Source: Ahrensia sp.
GTDB lineage: Bacteria; Pseudomonadota; Alphaproteobacteria; Rhizobiales; Rhizobiaceae
Direction of reading: 5' to 3'
Assembly: GCA_002698425.1 (NCBI GenBank)
Contig: NZXU01000009.1
Location: 10,434-74,433 of the forward strand
Length of the DNA: 64,000 nucleotides
A program made the translations under genes and the position numbers. The notes under the pieces were generated by a model, which was given only the letters and a program-made list of their open reading frames with translations, made no database searches and was not told the DNA's origin. Of the stretch, positions 52,637 through 61,925 are shown piece by piece (the stretch's first letter is position 1; every line of letters begins with the position of its first letter).

Positions 52637-55051
52637 TTACGCGGAAGCCTCGGCTTTGTTCTGTTCGGCTTGCCGGGAAGCAAGGCCGAAACTCTCGACA
52701 TAGGAGCCGACCGCTTCGACATTCATGGGTCTTGCGAAATAGTAGCCCTGCACCTGCCGGCAGCCGAGCCCTGTCACCCAGGCGAGTTCGGCGGCGGTTT
52801 CCACGCCTTCCGCCGTCGTTTTCATGTTGAGGGTGCGCGCGATGCCGACCACGGCCGACACGATCGCATTTCTTTCCTTGAAGGCGCGATGGCCGGAGAC
52901 GAAGGACCGGTCGATCTTCAGCTTCTGCACCGGAAAACGGGTGAGATAGGCGAAGGAGGAATAGCCGGTGCCGAAATCATCGAGCGCGATGCTGACGCCG
53001 AGCCTGTTCATCTCGCCGATGAACTTGTCCGCCATCATTTCGCGATGCACGAACACGGCTTCGGTGATCTCGATTTCCAGCCTCCGGGCTGGCAACCCGG
53101 AACGGTCGAGGGCGGTCCGGACCGCGCGAACGAGACCTTCGCCGTAAAACTGGACTGGTGAAATGTTCACCGAAACCCCGATGTGATCCGGCCAGGACAT
53201 CGCGTCGCTGCAGGCGCGGTCTATGACCCAATTGCCGATGGCGTCGATCATGCCGGCGGATTCGGCTATTTCGACGAAGCGGTCGGGCGGCAGAAGGCCA
53301 AGACGCGGGTGCTCCCAACGCAGCAGCGCCTCGAACGCGGCGATGCGGTCTTCGGCGGTGTCGATGATGGGCTGGTACTGCAGGCAAAACTCGTCATTGG
53401 CGAGCGCTGCGCGGAGTTCTTCGCGTAACGCGCGCTTTTCCTCCGCCTCCCGGTGCATCTCGGGATTGTAGAACTCGATCCTGCCGCGGCCCTTGGCTTT
53501 CGCGGCGTAGAGCGCAAGATCCGCGTTGCGGATCATGTCGTCGACCGTGGCCGCGTCGTTCGCGGAGAGGGCGACGCCGATCGTCCCGCCGACACGGATC
53601 GTGTTGCCGTCGATCTCGACCGGGTCGCAGACCGCCGCGACGATCGCCTCAATACGCTTCATGGCCGCGGAGCGGTCGTCCGCATCCACGATCAGCACAC
53701 CGAACTCGTCGCCGCCCAGACGTCCCATCGTCACGCCGCCGCCCGGCAGGGCCGTAAGGCGCGCCGCAAGCGTCTTGAGCAGTTCGTCGCCTATCGGATG
53801 ACCGAGCGTGTCGTTGATTTCCTTGAAGTGGTCGAGGTCGAGGCAGCCGATCGCGATCTTGCTGCGGTTTCTTTTCGCCGTTTCCAGGGCCTCGGCGGCA
53901 AGCTCTCGGAACCGGCTGCGATTGTGCAGGCCTGTCAGCGAATCGAATTGCGCCATCCAGACGATTCGGTCCTTCGCCTGTTTGGCGTCGGTAATATCCG
54001 AGCCGACGCCGCGCCAGCCGATCGGCTGGGCGTGCTTTCCCGCAATCGGGCTTGCCGTAAGCGACCACCAGGTTTCGGTCTCCCCGAAACTCACCTCGCA
54101 GGTGAAATCGTGGAAGACAGCGCCTTTCGCGGTGAGGTCGAGGAACTCGTTCCGATACGATCGATGGATCAGGTCGGGAAAATAGAGCCCGACGAGCTCC
54201 TCTGCCGGTGTGTTGGTGACGGCGGACATGCGTGGCGACGTGTTGACGATCCTCAGATCGGCATCCAGTTCGTAGAGCCAGTCGGACCCGTTTTCCTGGA
54301 ATTCGCGCAGCAGCAGTTCGATCACTTCGCTGCGGTCCTTGACCGCTTCTTCCGCGATTGTGCGTTCCTCGAAGAACTTCGCGGTGCCGTGAACGGCGTA
54401 GATGATGATCGCGGAATAGGTGAGGAACAAAAGCGTGAGGAGTTCGAAATGCGCTGCTTCGCCGCGCAACAGGCCGATCATCCCGCCACCGGTAATGGTG
54501 ACGACATAGGCCATGGCGGCGGAAGGCAGGCTCGACAACGAGAACGCGCCTGCGCCGACCATGCCGGCAATGAGCGTGGCGATCAGCAATTCCTGTTCGT
54601 GACCGATTTGCGGCAGCCAGACAGCCGGCAACATCCCCCACAATGCGCCGAGAACAAATGCTTGGGCCGTCGCCTTGGCGATCATCGACTTGCGGACATG
54701 GAGCAGCGGCAGGTGTTTGCGCCCGCGCCGCCATTTCGCGATGTTGTAGAACGCGAAGACCCAGACCGCAGTGGCCCACGCAATCGGTCCCGGTCCATGC
54801 AACGTCGGCCAGATGGCTGCCGCGACCAGCGCAGCATTGATGATGTTGGCCAGCATGTTTGCGAGCGTGAAGCGGATCGCCGCATTGATCTGGGCGGCGC
54901 GAATGCGTGCGTCTATAGCAGGTCTGCCGGTCGGGGCGGCGTATCTTTCGAGCCGATTTTTCAGACGGGCCGGGAGCAGGCGAGCGGGCATATCGTCGTG
55001 TTTTCGCTTTTCTTCTCGGCGGGCCAGCATGCCCTGTATGCCAGAGGGCAA
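52637..55051 (-). CDS. GGDEF-EAL protein with membrane and PAS domains
   Basis: An 804-residue c-di-GMP enzyme. About six hydrophobic helices at residues 60-220, a PAS domain (about 245-365: DWLYELDADLRIVNTSPRM), GGDEF (about 375-535) with intact GRLGGDEFGVL, and EAL (about 550-790) with intact EALLRW, NISPVQF, DDFGTGYSS and KIDRSFV. Both cyclase and phosphodiesterase motifs are present. TTG 55051, four bases after GGGGAG, is the likely start; ATG 55030 is the alternative. Confidence 0.92.
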   Translation of the reverse strand: MPSGIQGMLARREEKRKHDDMPARLLPARLKNRLERYAAPTGRPAIDARIRAAQINAAIRFTLANMLANIINAALVAAAIWPTLHGPGPIAWATAVWVFAFYNIAKWRRGRKHLPLLHVRKSMIAKATAQAFVLGALWGMLPAVWLPQIGHEQELLIATLIAGMVGAGAFSLSSLPSAAMAYVVTITGGGMIGLLRGEAAHFELLTLLFLTYSAIIIYAVHGTAKFFEERTIAEEAVKDRSEVIELLLREFQENGSDWLYELDADLRIVNTSPRMSAVTNTPAEELVGLYFPDLIHRSYRNEFLDLTAKGAVFHDFTCEVSFGETETWWSLTASPIAGKHAQPIGWRGVGSDITDAKQAKDRIVWMAQFDSLTGLHNRSRFRELAAEALETAKRNRSKIAIGCLDLDHFKEINDTLGHPIGDELLKTLAARLTALPGGGVTMGRLGGDEFGVLIVDADDRSAAMKRIEAIVAAVCDPVEIDGNTIRVGGTIGVALSANDAATVDDMIRNADLALYAAKAKGRGRIEFYNPEMHREAEEKRALREELRAALANDEFCLQYQPIIDTAEDRIAAFEALLRWEHPRLGLLPPDRFVEIAESAGMIDAIGNWVIDRACSDAMSWPDHIGVSVNISPVQFYGEGLVRAVRTALDRSGLPARRLEIEITEAVFVHREMMADKFIGEMNRLGVSIALDDFGTGYSSFAYLTRFPVQKLKIDRSFVSGHRAFKERNAIVSAVVGIARTLNMKTTAEGVETAAELAWVTGLGCRQVQGYYFARPMNVEAVGSYVESFGLASRQAEQNKAEASA

Positions 55052-55181
55052 ACACTCCCCTATGTGACCCTAGGTCATCTCACCTAACCAATCCTGAACA
55101 GGCGAGGCGGGAGCCACCCGCGGAGGCTGGAAATCCGCTTCATTCGCGGGCATGGTTGACGGAACCTTTCCGGAGACAGCC

Positions 55182-56987
55182 ATGCCGACAAATTTCACGC
55201 CGCCGAAACCCTGGACCGAATGCGCCCGCGACCTCGTCAATGTCGCGATGGGGCGTAAGGCGGCCGATCTTGTCGTGCGTAACGGCAAATGGGTCAATGT
55301 CCATTCGGGCGAGGTGATCCCGGCGACCGATCTGGCCATTGTCGGCGGGCGTTTCGCCTATTGCGGGCCGGACGCCTCGCATTGCATCGGCGCCGGCACC
55401 AAGGTGGTCGATGCGCGCGGGCGCTATCTCGTGCCGGGCCTGTGCGATGCGCATATGCATATCGAGAGCGGCATGGTCACGGTGACCGAATTCACTCGCG
55501 CCGTGGTGCCGCACGGCACGACCTCGATGTTCGTCGACCCGCACGAGATTGCCAACGTGCTGGGGCTCTCCGGCGTGCGGATGATGCATGACGAGGCCGA
55601 GGCGATGCCGGTCAACGTCTTCGTGCAGATGCCGTCCTGCGTGCCGTCCGCGCCGGGGCTGGAGCATGCCGGCGCGTCGCTCGGACCGCAGGAGATCGGC
55701 GAGGCAATGGCCTGGCCGAACATCATCGGGCTCGGCGAGGTGATGAATTTCCCGGGCGTGGCGGCGAACGACCAGACAATGGTCGGTGCCATCGAGGCCA
55801 CCGTGAAGGCCGGCAAGACCGTCGGCGGGCATTATGCCTCTCCCGATCTCGGCCTGCCGTTCCACGGCTATGTCGCGGGCGGGCCGGAGGACGACCACGA
55901 GGGCACCCGCGCCGAGGACGCCATCGCCCGCGTCCGCCAGGGCATGAAGGCGATGCTGCGGCTGGGGTCCGCATGGTACGACGTCGCCGAGCAGATCAAG
56001 GCGGTGACCGAGAACAGGATCGACAGCCGCAACGTCATCTTGTGCACCGACGACAGCCATTCCGGCACGCTGGTCAAGGAAGGCCACATGGACCGGGTGG
56101 TGCGCCACGCCATTCAACAGGGCCTGCCGCCCGTCACCGCGATCCAGATGGCGACGCTCAACACCGCGCAGCATTTCAAGATCGAGCGCGAGCTGGGCTC
56201 GATCACGCCCGGCCGCCGCGCCGACTTCCTGATCGTCTCCAACCTCGCCGAGCTATCGATCGACGAGGTCTATGGCCGCGGCGCGCAACTGGCGAAAGAC
56301 GGCAAGCTGACGGTCGAAATCCCGCCTTACGACTATCCGGCGGAGGCAAAGAACACTGTCAAGCTCGGCAAGGAACTGCTCGCCGATGATTTCGTCATCG
56401 CCGCACCGAAGGGAAAGGCGGAGGTCGATGTGCGCGTGATCGGCGTGATCGAGAACCAGGCACCAACGCGGGCGCTGGAGGCGCGGCTGCCGGTCGAGGG
56501 CGGTATCGTCGAGATGGACCGCCCGAACGACGTCTGCCAGATCGCTTTGGTCGAGCGGCACCAGGGCACCGGCAATGTCGCCAACGCCTTCGTGTCCGGT
56601 TTCGGCTACACGCAGGACTGCGCCATGGCCTCGACGGTGGCGCATGACAGTCACCACATGATCGTGGTCGGCACCAACCGCGAGGACATGGCGATCGCCG
56701 CCAACAGGCTGGGCGAGGTCGGCGGCGGCGTGGTGATGATTTCCAAGGGCGAGGAACTGGCGCTGATCGAGATGCCGATCGCCGGGCTGATGTCCGACGA
56801 GCGCGCCGAGATCGTCGCCGCCAAGGCCGAAATCCTCGGCGCGGCGATGCGCGAAATGGGCTGCACCCTCAACAACGCCTACATGCAGCACTCGCTCCTG
56901 GCGCTGGTGGTGATCCCGGAACTGAGGATCTCCGATGTCGGGCTGGTGGATGTGCGGACGTTCGAGAAGGTGGATGTGTTCGGGTGA
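55182..56987 (+). CDS. ade: Adenine deaminase
   Basis: A 601-residue metal-dependent amidohydrolase of the Ade type. Metal ligands in DAHMHIESG, the HGTTSMFVDPHEIANV block, GHYASPDL, and CTDDSHSG; the C-terminal domain has GEVGGGVVMISKGE. It converts adenine to hypoxanthine and ammonia in purine salvage. ATG 55182, with CGGAG seven bases upstream, is preferred over 55152. No purine genes adjoin. Confidence 0.93.
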   Translation: MPTNFTPPKPWTECARDLVNVAMGRKAADLVVRNGKWVNVHSGEVIPATDLAIVGGRFAYCGPDASHCIGAGTKVVDARGRYLVPGLCDAHMHIESGMVTVTEFTRAVVPHGTTSMFVDPHEIANVLGLSGVRMMHDEAEAMPVNVFVQMPSCVPSAPGLEHAGASLGPQEIGEAMAWPNIIGLGEVMNFPGVAANDQTMVGAIEATVKAGKTVGGHYASPDLGLPFHGYVAGGPEDDHEGTRAEDAIARVRQGMKAMLRLGSAWYDVAEQIKAVTENRIDSRNVILCTDDSHSGTLVKEGHMDRVVRHAIQQGLPPVTAIQMATLNTAQHFKIERELGSITPGRRADFLIVSNLAELSIDEVYGRGAQLAKDGKLTVEIPPYDYPAEAKNTVKLGKELLADDFVIAAPKGKAEVDVRVIGVIENQAPTRALEARLPVEGGIVEMDRPNDVCQIALVERHQGTGNVANAFVSGFGYTQDCAMASTVAHDSHHMIVVGTNREDMAIAANRLGEVGGGVVMISKGEELALIEMPIAGLMSDERAEIVAAKAEILGAAMREMGCTLNNAYMQHSLLALVVIPELRISDVGLVDVRTFEKVDVFG

Positions 56988-57060
56988 GCAACCGGCCGGC
57001 GGCTTGACGTGGGGGACGCTTGAAACCTACTGTGCCCTCGGGATTTCAGGGGGTTAGGGG

Positions 57061-57585
57061 ATGTTTCTTAGATATTTTGCAGCCGTTTCGGCGCTTTTTG
57101 CGTGGATCGGCGCCGCGGGCGCGGTGCCCGTCTCGGTCGGGAGCCCGGTGTCGGGAACCTACGACATCTCGTCCTTTGCCAGTCCGGTCATCATCAAATA
57201 CGAGATGGAATTCGGCCCGGGCGGTCCGGCGGATGACGTCAATCCCGGCGAGGCCTTGCGCGTCGAGATTTTCGATGCTGCCGACACTCTCGTCAATTCG
57301 ACGGACTGGACGAATTTGGGCTCCAACGATGCTTTCAGTCTCAGCCTTCCTGCCGGCGCTGTCCCGATACCGGAGACCGGCGTGATCGTGTTGCATGCGC
57401 TGAGCGGGTTCTTCGAGATTTCCGGGTTCGACCTGATTTTCGACGCCGCCGAAACCTCCGGCAACCGGCAGGCCGTTTCGCTCGCCCCCGTCTCAGCGGT
57501 GCCGCTGCCGGCGGCGCTGCCATTGATGGCGGGCGGTTTCGGGGTTCTAGCCCTGCTCGGATGGCGGCGGAGACTTGCCGGCTGA
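57061..57585 (+). CDS. VPLPA-CTERM sorting domain protein
   Basis: A 174-residue exported protein: signal peptide (FAAVSALFAWIGAAGA), a β-rich body without recognised domain, and a C-terminal VPLPAALPLMAGGFGVLALLGWRRR, the VPLPA-CTERM tripartite signal (motif, hydrophobic helix, basic tail) processed by XrtD-type exosortases. No exosortase is in the window. A second substrate lies at 62450. Confidence 0.85.
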   Translation: MFLRYFAAVSALFAWIGAAGAVPVSVGSPVSGTYDISSFASPVIIKYEMEFGPGGPADDVNPGEALRVEIFDAADTLVNSTDWTNLGSNDAFSLSLPAGAVPIPETGVIVLHALSGFFEISGFDLIFDAAETSGNRQAVSLAPVSAVPLPAALPLMAGGFGVLALLGWRRRLAG

Positions 57586-57634
57586 CGGCGCGGGGCATAG
57601 GTTTCCGCCATGCGCCGGGGCGAGGGAGCACGAC

Positions 57635-58273
57635 ATGGCGGAAATGAGTTTCGAGCCCGAAGACGTCCTTTCCCTCTGGTTTCCGGATAACGGCCACTGG
57701 GAGGACGACGAGACGCATGGGGCGTTCTGGATCGAGCGGATGCAGGGCGGCATGGACGAGCGGATCATCGCCGATTACGCCGACCTGACGCTTGCCGCGG
57801 CGCGCGGGCAACTCGACCATTGGGCGGAGACGCCGCGCGGGCGGCTGGCGTTGCTGATCGCGCTCGACCAGTTTCCGCGTTCGCTGTGGCGCGACACGCC
57901 CGGAGCCTACGGGCAGGACATCAAGGCATGCCGGCTGGCGCTGGCGGGCATCGAGAACGGCGATTTCGACCGGCTCGCGCCCTGGGAGCAGGGCTTCTTC
58001 ATGATCGCGATCTCGCATTGCGAGGGGCCGGATCACCTGAAGCGCATGGAGATGCTCGACGCGATCGTTCAAGGCATCGTCGACCGCCTGCCGGAGCATC
58101 TGGCGTCGCGGCGCGAGCGGTTCCTGTCCCAGCAGGCGCGCGTGAAGGGCATCATCGCCCGCTTCGGCCGCCATCCGCACCGCAATCCGATCCTCGGCCG
58201 CGTCTCGACGCCCGAGGAGGAGGCCTATATCGCCGAGGGCGATTTCCCGCATCTGAGGCGGCCCGGGACCTAG
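57635..58273 (+). CDS. DUF924 family protein
   Basis: A 212-residue helical protein with the DUF924 pattern: VLSLWFPDNGHW, LALLIALDQFPRSLWRDTPGAY, PWEQGFFMIAISHCEG and FGRHPHRNPILGR. It has a TPR-like fold; function unknown. Its stop codon shares four bases (CTAG) with that of the leftward acetyltransferase gene. Confidence 0.9.
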   Translation: MAEMSFEPEDVLSLWFPDNGHWEDDETHGAFWIERMQGGMDERIIADYADLTLAAARGQLDHWAETPRGRLALLIALDQFPRSLWRDTPGAYGQDIKACRLALAGIENGDFDRLAPWEQGFFMIAISHCEGPDHLKRMEMLDAIVQGIVDRLPEHLASRRERFLSQQARVKGIIARFGRHPHRNPILGRVSTPEEEAYIAEGDFPHLRRPGT

Positions 58274-58926
58274 GCCGCCCGGTCCATCCCCATCCACAGC
58301 GTCCGGCCTTCCGGCATGCCCTGCGGGCCGATCTCGCGGAAGCCGCGGCTGCGCCAGAACCGAACCGCGTTGGCGTTGCCGCGATTGACGCCGACATGGA
58401 TGCGCGTGACGCTGTTTGTCCGTGCCTTATCCAGCCAGGTCTCGAGCAGCCGCGTGCCGAGCCCGCGCCCTTGCAGCCTCGGCAGCAGGTTCATGTGAAT
58501 ATGCGCCGGAAACCGGGCGACGACTTCGGCGGGCGGCGTTTCCGGCCGGTGGATCATCGCCGCGCGACGCTGGTCGGGCGTGCGCCGGCCGGGCGGGACA
58601 TCGCCCGGATCGGGGTAGCGTGCGCGCAAATGCGGCCACCATTCGCGTTCCAGCCGGTCCGCCCATTCGAGCGTATCGAAGACGCCGAGGACATATCCGC
58701 CGACGCCGTCCTCGTCCTCGGCGACGAGCGCCATTTCCGGCGCGAGCACGGCATAGGGCGCCGCATAGATGTGGCCCATCAGGCGCGGATCCTCGTAGAG
58801 ATGTGCGGCGTCGCCGCCGCTATCTCCCGTGGCAAGGGAGATGGCGTAGAGCGCGTCGAGATCCCGCGGACGGACTTGCCTGATCGCCGCCGCGGCCGGT
58901 GCGCCGCTTCCGTCCGGCGCGCTCAT
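58270..58926 (-). CDS. GNAT family N-acetyltransferase
   Basis: A 218-residue acetyltransferase. The acetyl-CoA-binding motif is RLQGRGLGTRLLETW (about residue 165), followed by HVGVNRGNANAVRFWRSRGF. The long insert before motif A (WWPHLRARYP...) resembles the acetyltransferase-like domains near bacterial O-GlcNAcase-type proteins. Substrate unknown. ATG 58926 taken as start. Confidence 0.87.
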   Translation of the reverse strand: MSAPDGSGAPAAAAIRQVRPRDLDALYAISLATGDSGGDAAHLYEDPRLMGHIYAAPYAVLAPEMALVAEDEDGVGGYVLGVFDTLEWADRLEREWWPHLRARYPDPGDVPPGRRTPDQRRAAMIHRPETPPAEVVARFPAHIHMNLLPRLQGRGLGTRLLETWLDKARTNSVTRIHVGVNRGNANAVRFWRSRGFREIGPQGMPEGRTLWMGMDRAA

Positions 58927-58945
58927 CGGAGGCGGGCGACCGTGT

Positions 58946-59323
58946 TCACGCCGGCTCCGCCTGGTCTTCGAAGCGCTTGCGCGCCTCGGCGACGGCGTTC
59001 TCGTTCTCGACCGCCCAGACGCCCAGCGCATGGATCGGTTCGAGCAGCGATTCGCCCAGTTCGGTCAGCTGGTAGTCGACGCGCGGCGGGATCGACGGCG
59101 TCACGGTGCGGTTGACGATGCCGTTGCGTTCAAGATCCCGCAACACACTGGTCAACACTTTCTGGCTTATCGTGCCGATTTCGCGCTTCAGCTCGGAGAA
59201 GCGCTTGGGGCGCTCCGACAGGCGAATGAGCACCAAAACCACCCATTTCGAGCTGATAGAGGCCAGTAATTCGCCCACCGGACGGCAGACCATTCCGATA
59301 TCGTTGATGTGACTAGGTTTCAT
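58946..59323 (-). CDS. HxlR family transcriptional regulator
   Basis: A 125-residue winged-helix protein with a single Cys near the N-terminus (GMVCRPVGELLASISSKWVV), RPKRFSELKREIGTISQKVLTSVLRDLE and VDYQLTELGESLLEPI. HxlR members often sense quinones, aldehydes or oxidants through such a cysteine. Divergent from a flavin reductase gene, its likely target. ATG 59323 gives the usual length. Confidence 0.92.
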   Translation of the reverse strand: MKPSHINDIGMVCRPVGELLASISSKWVVLVLIRLSERPKRFSELKREIGTISQKVLTSVLRDLERNGIVNRTVTPSIPPRVDYQLTELGESLLEPIHALGVWAVENENAVAEARKRFEDQAEPA

Positions 59324-59388
59324 TCTGGTGACCCGGTTGCCAAAAAGTGCCGTCTTGTGCGCTGCAGCACCTTCACTAAATAGGGTCC

Positions 59389-59426
59389 CGGTATCAAAAA
59401 GCGACGGCGGTATCAAATCAATACCG
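59389..59426. promoter_or_regulatory. Candidate HxlR operator
   Basis: CGGTATCAAA occurs at 59389 and again at 59408, and the second copy forms a perfect inverted repeat CGGTAT, seven bases, ATACCG (59408-59426). It is in the divergent gap between the HxlR and FMN-reductase genes. Confidence 0.6.
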
Positions 59427-59598
59427 AGTTTCTTTTTCCTACCGCAAGGACATCGTCGGAATAAGCGCCTCCAGGGGAACCGCAGCCGGAACAGCCCGTT
59501 CCGGAGACGGGAGAGCTTTGCCTGCCGGTCCATGCCGAAAGAAACAACCGCGCACAGACAGGCCGCAAGGCCGAAACGCAACACCCAGGAGACAGAAA

Positions 59599-60186
59599 AT
59601 GTCACTCAAGCTCAACGTGATCGTCACCTCCACCCGACCGGGCCGCATCGGTCCGAAGATCGGCAAGTGGATGGCCGACTTCGCCAGGGAAAATTCCGAT
59701 TTCGAGGTCGAGCTCGTCGATCTCGCCGATTTCGACCTGCCCCTGCTCGACGAGCCGAAGCACCCGACCATGCAGGACTACCAGCATGAGCACACCAAGC
59801 GCTGGAGCGCGGTCAACGAAAAGGCCGACGCCTTCGTCTTCGTTTCGCCGGAATACGACTATTTCCCGGCCGCCTCGACCGTGAACGCGATCCAGGTGCT
59901 GCACAAGGAATGGCACAAGAAGCCGGTCGGCCTCGTCGGCTATGGCGGCGTCTCGGGCGGCCTGCGCGCCATGCAGACCACCAAGATCCTGATGACCACG
60001 GTCCACATGATGCCGCTGCCGGCGGAAGTGCCGATCCCCTTCGTCTTCAACTTCCTCGGCGAGGACGGCTCGTTTTCCCCGGCGCCGGAAGTGGTGCAGG
60101 GCGCAACCGGCATGCTCGCCGAACTGAAGATCTGGTCCGAGTCGCTGAAGCCGGCCCGGGAAGAAGAGATGAAGAAGGCGGCCTGA
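59599..60186 (+). CDS. NADPH-dependent FMN reductase family protein
   Basis: A 195-residue flavodoxin-like reductase: STRPGRIGPKIGKWM binds the FMN phosphate, SPEYDYFPAASTVNAIQ is the second flavin loop and GYGGVSGGLRAMQ the third. Members reduce flavins, quinones or azo compounds. Likely induced through the divergent HxlR regulator. CAGGAGACAG precedes the ATG. Confidence 0.9.
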   Translation: MSLKLNVIVTSTRPGRIGPKIGKWMADFARENSDFEVELVDLADFDLPLLDEPKHPTMQDYQHEHTKRWSAVNEKADAFVFVSPEYDYFPAASTVNAIQVLHKEWHKKPVGLVGYGGVSGGLRAMQTTKILMTTVHMMPLPAEVPIPFVFNFLGEDGSFSPAPEVVQGATGMLAELKIWSESLKPAREEEMKKAA

Positions 60187-60208
60187 CGGGGCTAGCCCAT
60201 GCAGGATG

Positions 60209-60247
60209 AATTTGGCGCTCCGCTCCTCGGGAACGAGGGGCGGGGCG
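60209..60247 (+). terminator. Hairpin after the FMN reductase gene
   Basis: CGCTCCGCTCCTCG, GGAA loop, CGAGGGGCGGGGCG pairs along its whole length with two G-U pairs. No long T run follows. Confidence 0.55.
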
Positions 60248-60575
60248 TTAACGTAGACTGATCATCAGCTTAAAACGCCCCATAAAAGTGCTGTCTTTGT
60301 TCCGGATATGCACCGAGTCATTTTTTTGAGCGGCCGCACCATCCGCTCTGGCTGTTAAGTTGTTCATTCATAGTATTTTTCTTTGAAACAAAAGACGAAC
60401 GCGGTAGGGTGGCCTTTAGTGACCCCCAGCCACCGAGGATAATCATACGTTTAGCGCCACCCAAGCATCTGCTATTGCGGGCATCCTTGCCGATACGATC
60501 AAGATCGAGCATTTAACGAGCAGTCGATTTGATCGACAAACCGACGCAGTCAAAATTGCGTTTGCTGTTGCGCAA
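60248..60575. other. A+T-richer stretch before the HUH-like gene
   Basis: The first part (to about 60420) has no recognisable gene. From 60423 to 60575 the frame of the next gene stays open and looks coding (…FSATQASAIAGILADTIKIEH…) but has no ATG, GTG or TTG. Composition is unlike the GC-rich neighbours, suggesting acquired DNA. Confidence 0.5.
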
Positions 60576-61259
60576 ATGGAAGCGCAGCAAGAAAGCGACG
60601 TGGTGCTAGTCGACGGACTAATCTCAACTAAGCTCCAGACCGAGGCGTATTCTCATCCAAAGGGACCAAAGGCATACTTCTCGCAGCGTTGCCATGATCG
60701 GCAGCTTACATGTCGTCGGATAATTTTCTTAGATGCGAAATCGACTCGAGCGATGGGCTCACGAGCAACCGGCGAGGGCGTTCTGCACTTTCACGGTATG
60801 TTTCTGCTTGGCCGAGGTCAGTCCGAAAGATGGCTTCGGCAGGGACTGACTGCGGTATTCGGCCATGCCATTGACGCACGAACGTTCCAGTTCAAGTTAA
60901 CGACATCCGATAACAAGAAATCACACGGATATGCGGGCCTGATCTGTACTGGGGCAACGGGCAAGTTGGCCTACATGCTCAGCCATGTGGGTACAACCTA
61001 CGCCAGCTTAGGGTTAAACGACGACGGAAAGCGCAGTAGAAGAGCGCCAAGTGCGCGCGGTCGCGTTAACCGGAAAGCTACCGGGTTTGCGCGCGGAATC
61101 CCAAGTAATTTCGTTTCCAAGGTGGTGATTTGGGATATCGAGACCAGAAAAATTGCACGCCACGCCTTTGATGCTTGGTACCGCGCGAATGCGGCTGACA
61201 GTCAAGAGAGGACGGATGAACCTGCGCCGCTTAAGGGAGTAATTCGGCGTACTGCATGA
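60576..61259 (+). CDS. Hypothetical protein with HUH-like motif, possibly replication/relaxase-type
   Basis: A 227-residue protein. I do not recognise the family with certainty. VLHFHGMFLL (His-x-His flanked by hydrophobics) resembles motif II of HUH endonucleases, RRIIFLDAKS could be motif I, and KLAYMLSHVGTTY with its tyrosines motif III. The reading frame is open upstream to 60423 without a normal start codon, so the N-terminus may be truncated or an ATT start used. The A+T-rich composition and its isolation suggest a remnant of a mobile replicon. Confidence 0.45.
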   Translation: MEAQQESDVVLVDGLISTKLQTEAYSHPKGPKAYFSQRCHDRQLTCRRIIFLDAKSTRAMGSRATGEGVLHFHGMFLLGRGQSERWLRQGLTAVFGHAIDARTFQFKLTTSDNKKSHGYAGLICTGATGKLAYMLSHVGTTYASLGLNDDGKRSRRAPSARGRVNRKATGFARGIPSNFVSKVVIWDIETRKIARHAFDAWYRANAADSQERTDEPAPLKGVIRRTA

Positions 61260-61280
61260 GCGCCGCAACCATATCGGCCG

Positions 61281-61456
61281 CTAGATCACGATCTTCGGCT
61301 TGCGGTCGCGGTCGTATTCGCTGACCTTGATCGCGCAGTCCTTCGCGTTGCATTCGCCGCAGCGGAAGGGCAGGGCCTCGATGGCGCGGCCGGGATTGAC
61401 GAAATGGATGACATCGCTCGCCATGAACTGGCCGAGATGGCCGCATTGCCGGCAGG
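61281..61456 (-). pseudogene. Truncated copy of the zinc-ribbon gene
   Basis: The minus strand encodes CRQCGHLGQFMASDVIHF … LPFRCGECNAKDCAIK … RKPKIVI then TAG, nearly identical to the intact gene at 61926-62138 but lacking its first residues and start codon. The match ends at 61456, after which the sequence diverges. Left half of a 171-bp direct repeat with a 666-bp period. Confidence 0.8.
61286..61456. repeat. Direct repeat, left copy (about 171 bp)
   Basis: Matches 61952-62122 with a constant offset of 666 bases and only scattered substitutions. It brackets the DUF2019 gene. Confidence 0.85.
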
Positions 61457-61465
61457 GCGCAGCTT

Positions 61466-61906
61466 ATGAGAGACATTGAACTCCTGCTCGAAAGCCAGAC
61501 GCATTGGGAGCGGGCGATCCGCAAGGATGATGTTCCGACCGCCAACAGATATGCGCTGCGGATGACGCATGCGGTCCGCCGGCTTCGTGAGACGGAGGCT
61601 GGCCGGACGGAACTGGAGAAACTCCTGACCCATCCCAAGCCAAATCTGCGCCTCTGGGCGGCCGGGTCCGTCGAAGCTTGGGCTCCGGACCTTGCGGTTC
61701 CGGTTCTCGCGAGACTTCTTTATGAGCCGCTCGAAAAGGACGGCGGCGCCATCGAGGATGTCGGGATAAGGATGAATGCGCAGGGTTATCTTGCGGAACA
61801 TTTCGGGCTCCATCCGTCTGATCTGCGCGAATTGCCGCGCCGGCTGGCGGATATGGGCATTGACCTCCCGGAAGAAACGGCGCGGCAGCTTCGTTGGGAA
61901 CAATGA
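61466..61906 (+). CDS. DUF2019 family protein
   Basis: A 146-residue, mostly helical protein with the DUF2019 pattern: repeated helices, KLLTHPKPNLRLWAAGSVEAWAPDLAVPVLARLL. Function unknown; such small HEAT-like proteins are sometimes immunity proteins next to toxins, but no toxin is visible here. Lies between the two copies of the zinc-ribbon gene and appears inserted with the duplication. The ATG has no strong ribosome site. Confidence 0.75.
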   Translation: MRDIELLLESQTHWERAIRKDDVPTANRYALRMTHAVRRLRETEAGRTELEKLLTHPKPNLRLWAAGSVEAWAPDLAVPVLARLLYEPLEKDGGAIEDVGIRMNAQGYLAEHFGLHPSDLRELPRRLADMGIDLPEETARQLRWEQ

Positions 61907-61925
61907 CGATTTCGTCTTTGACGAG

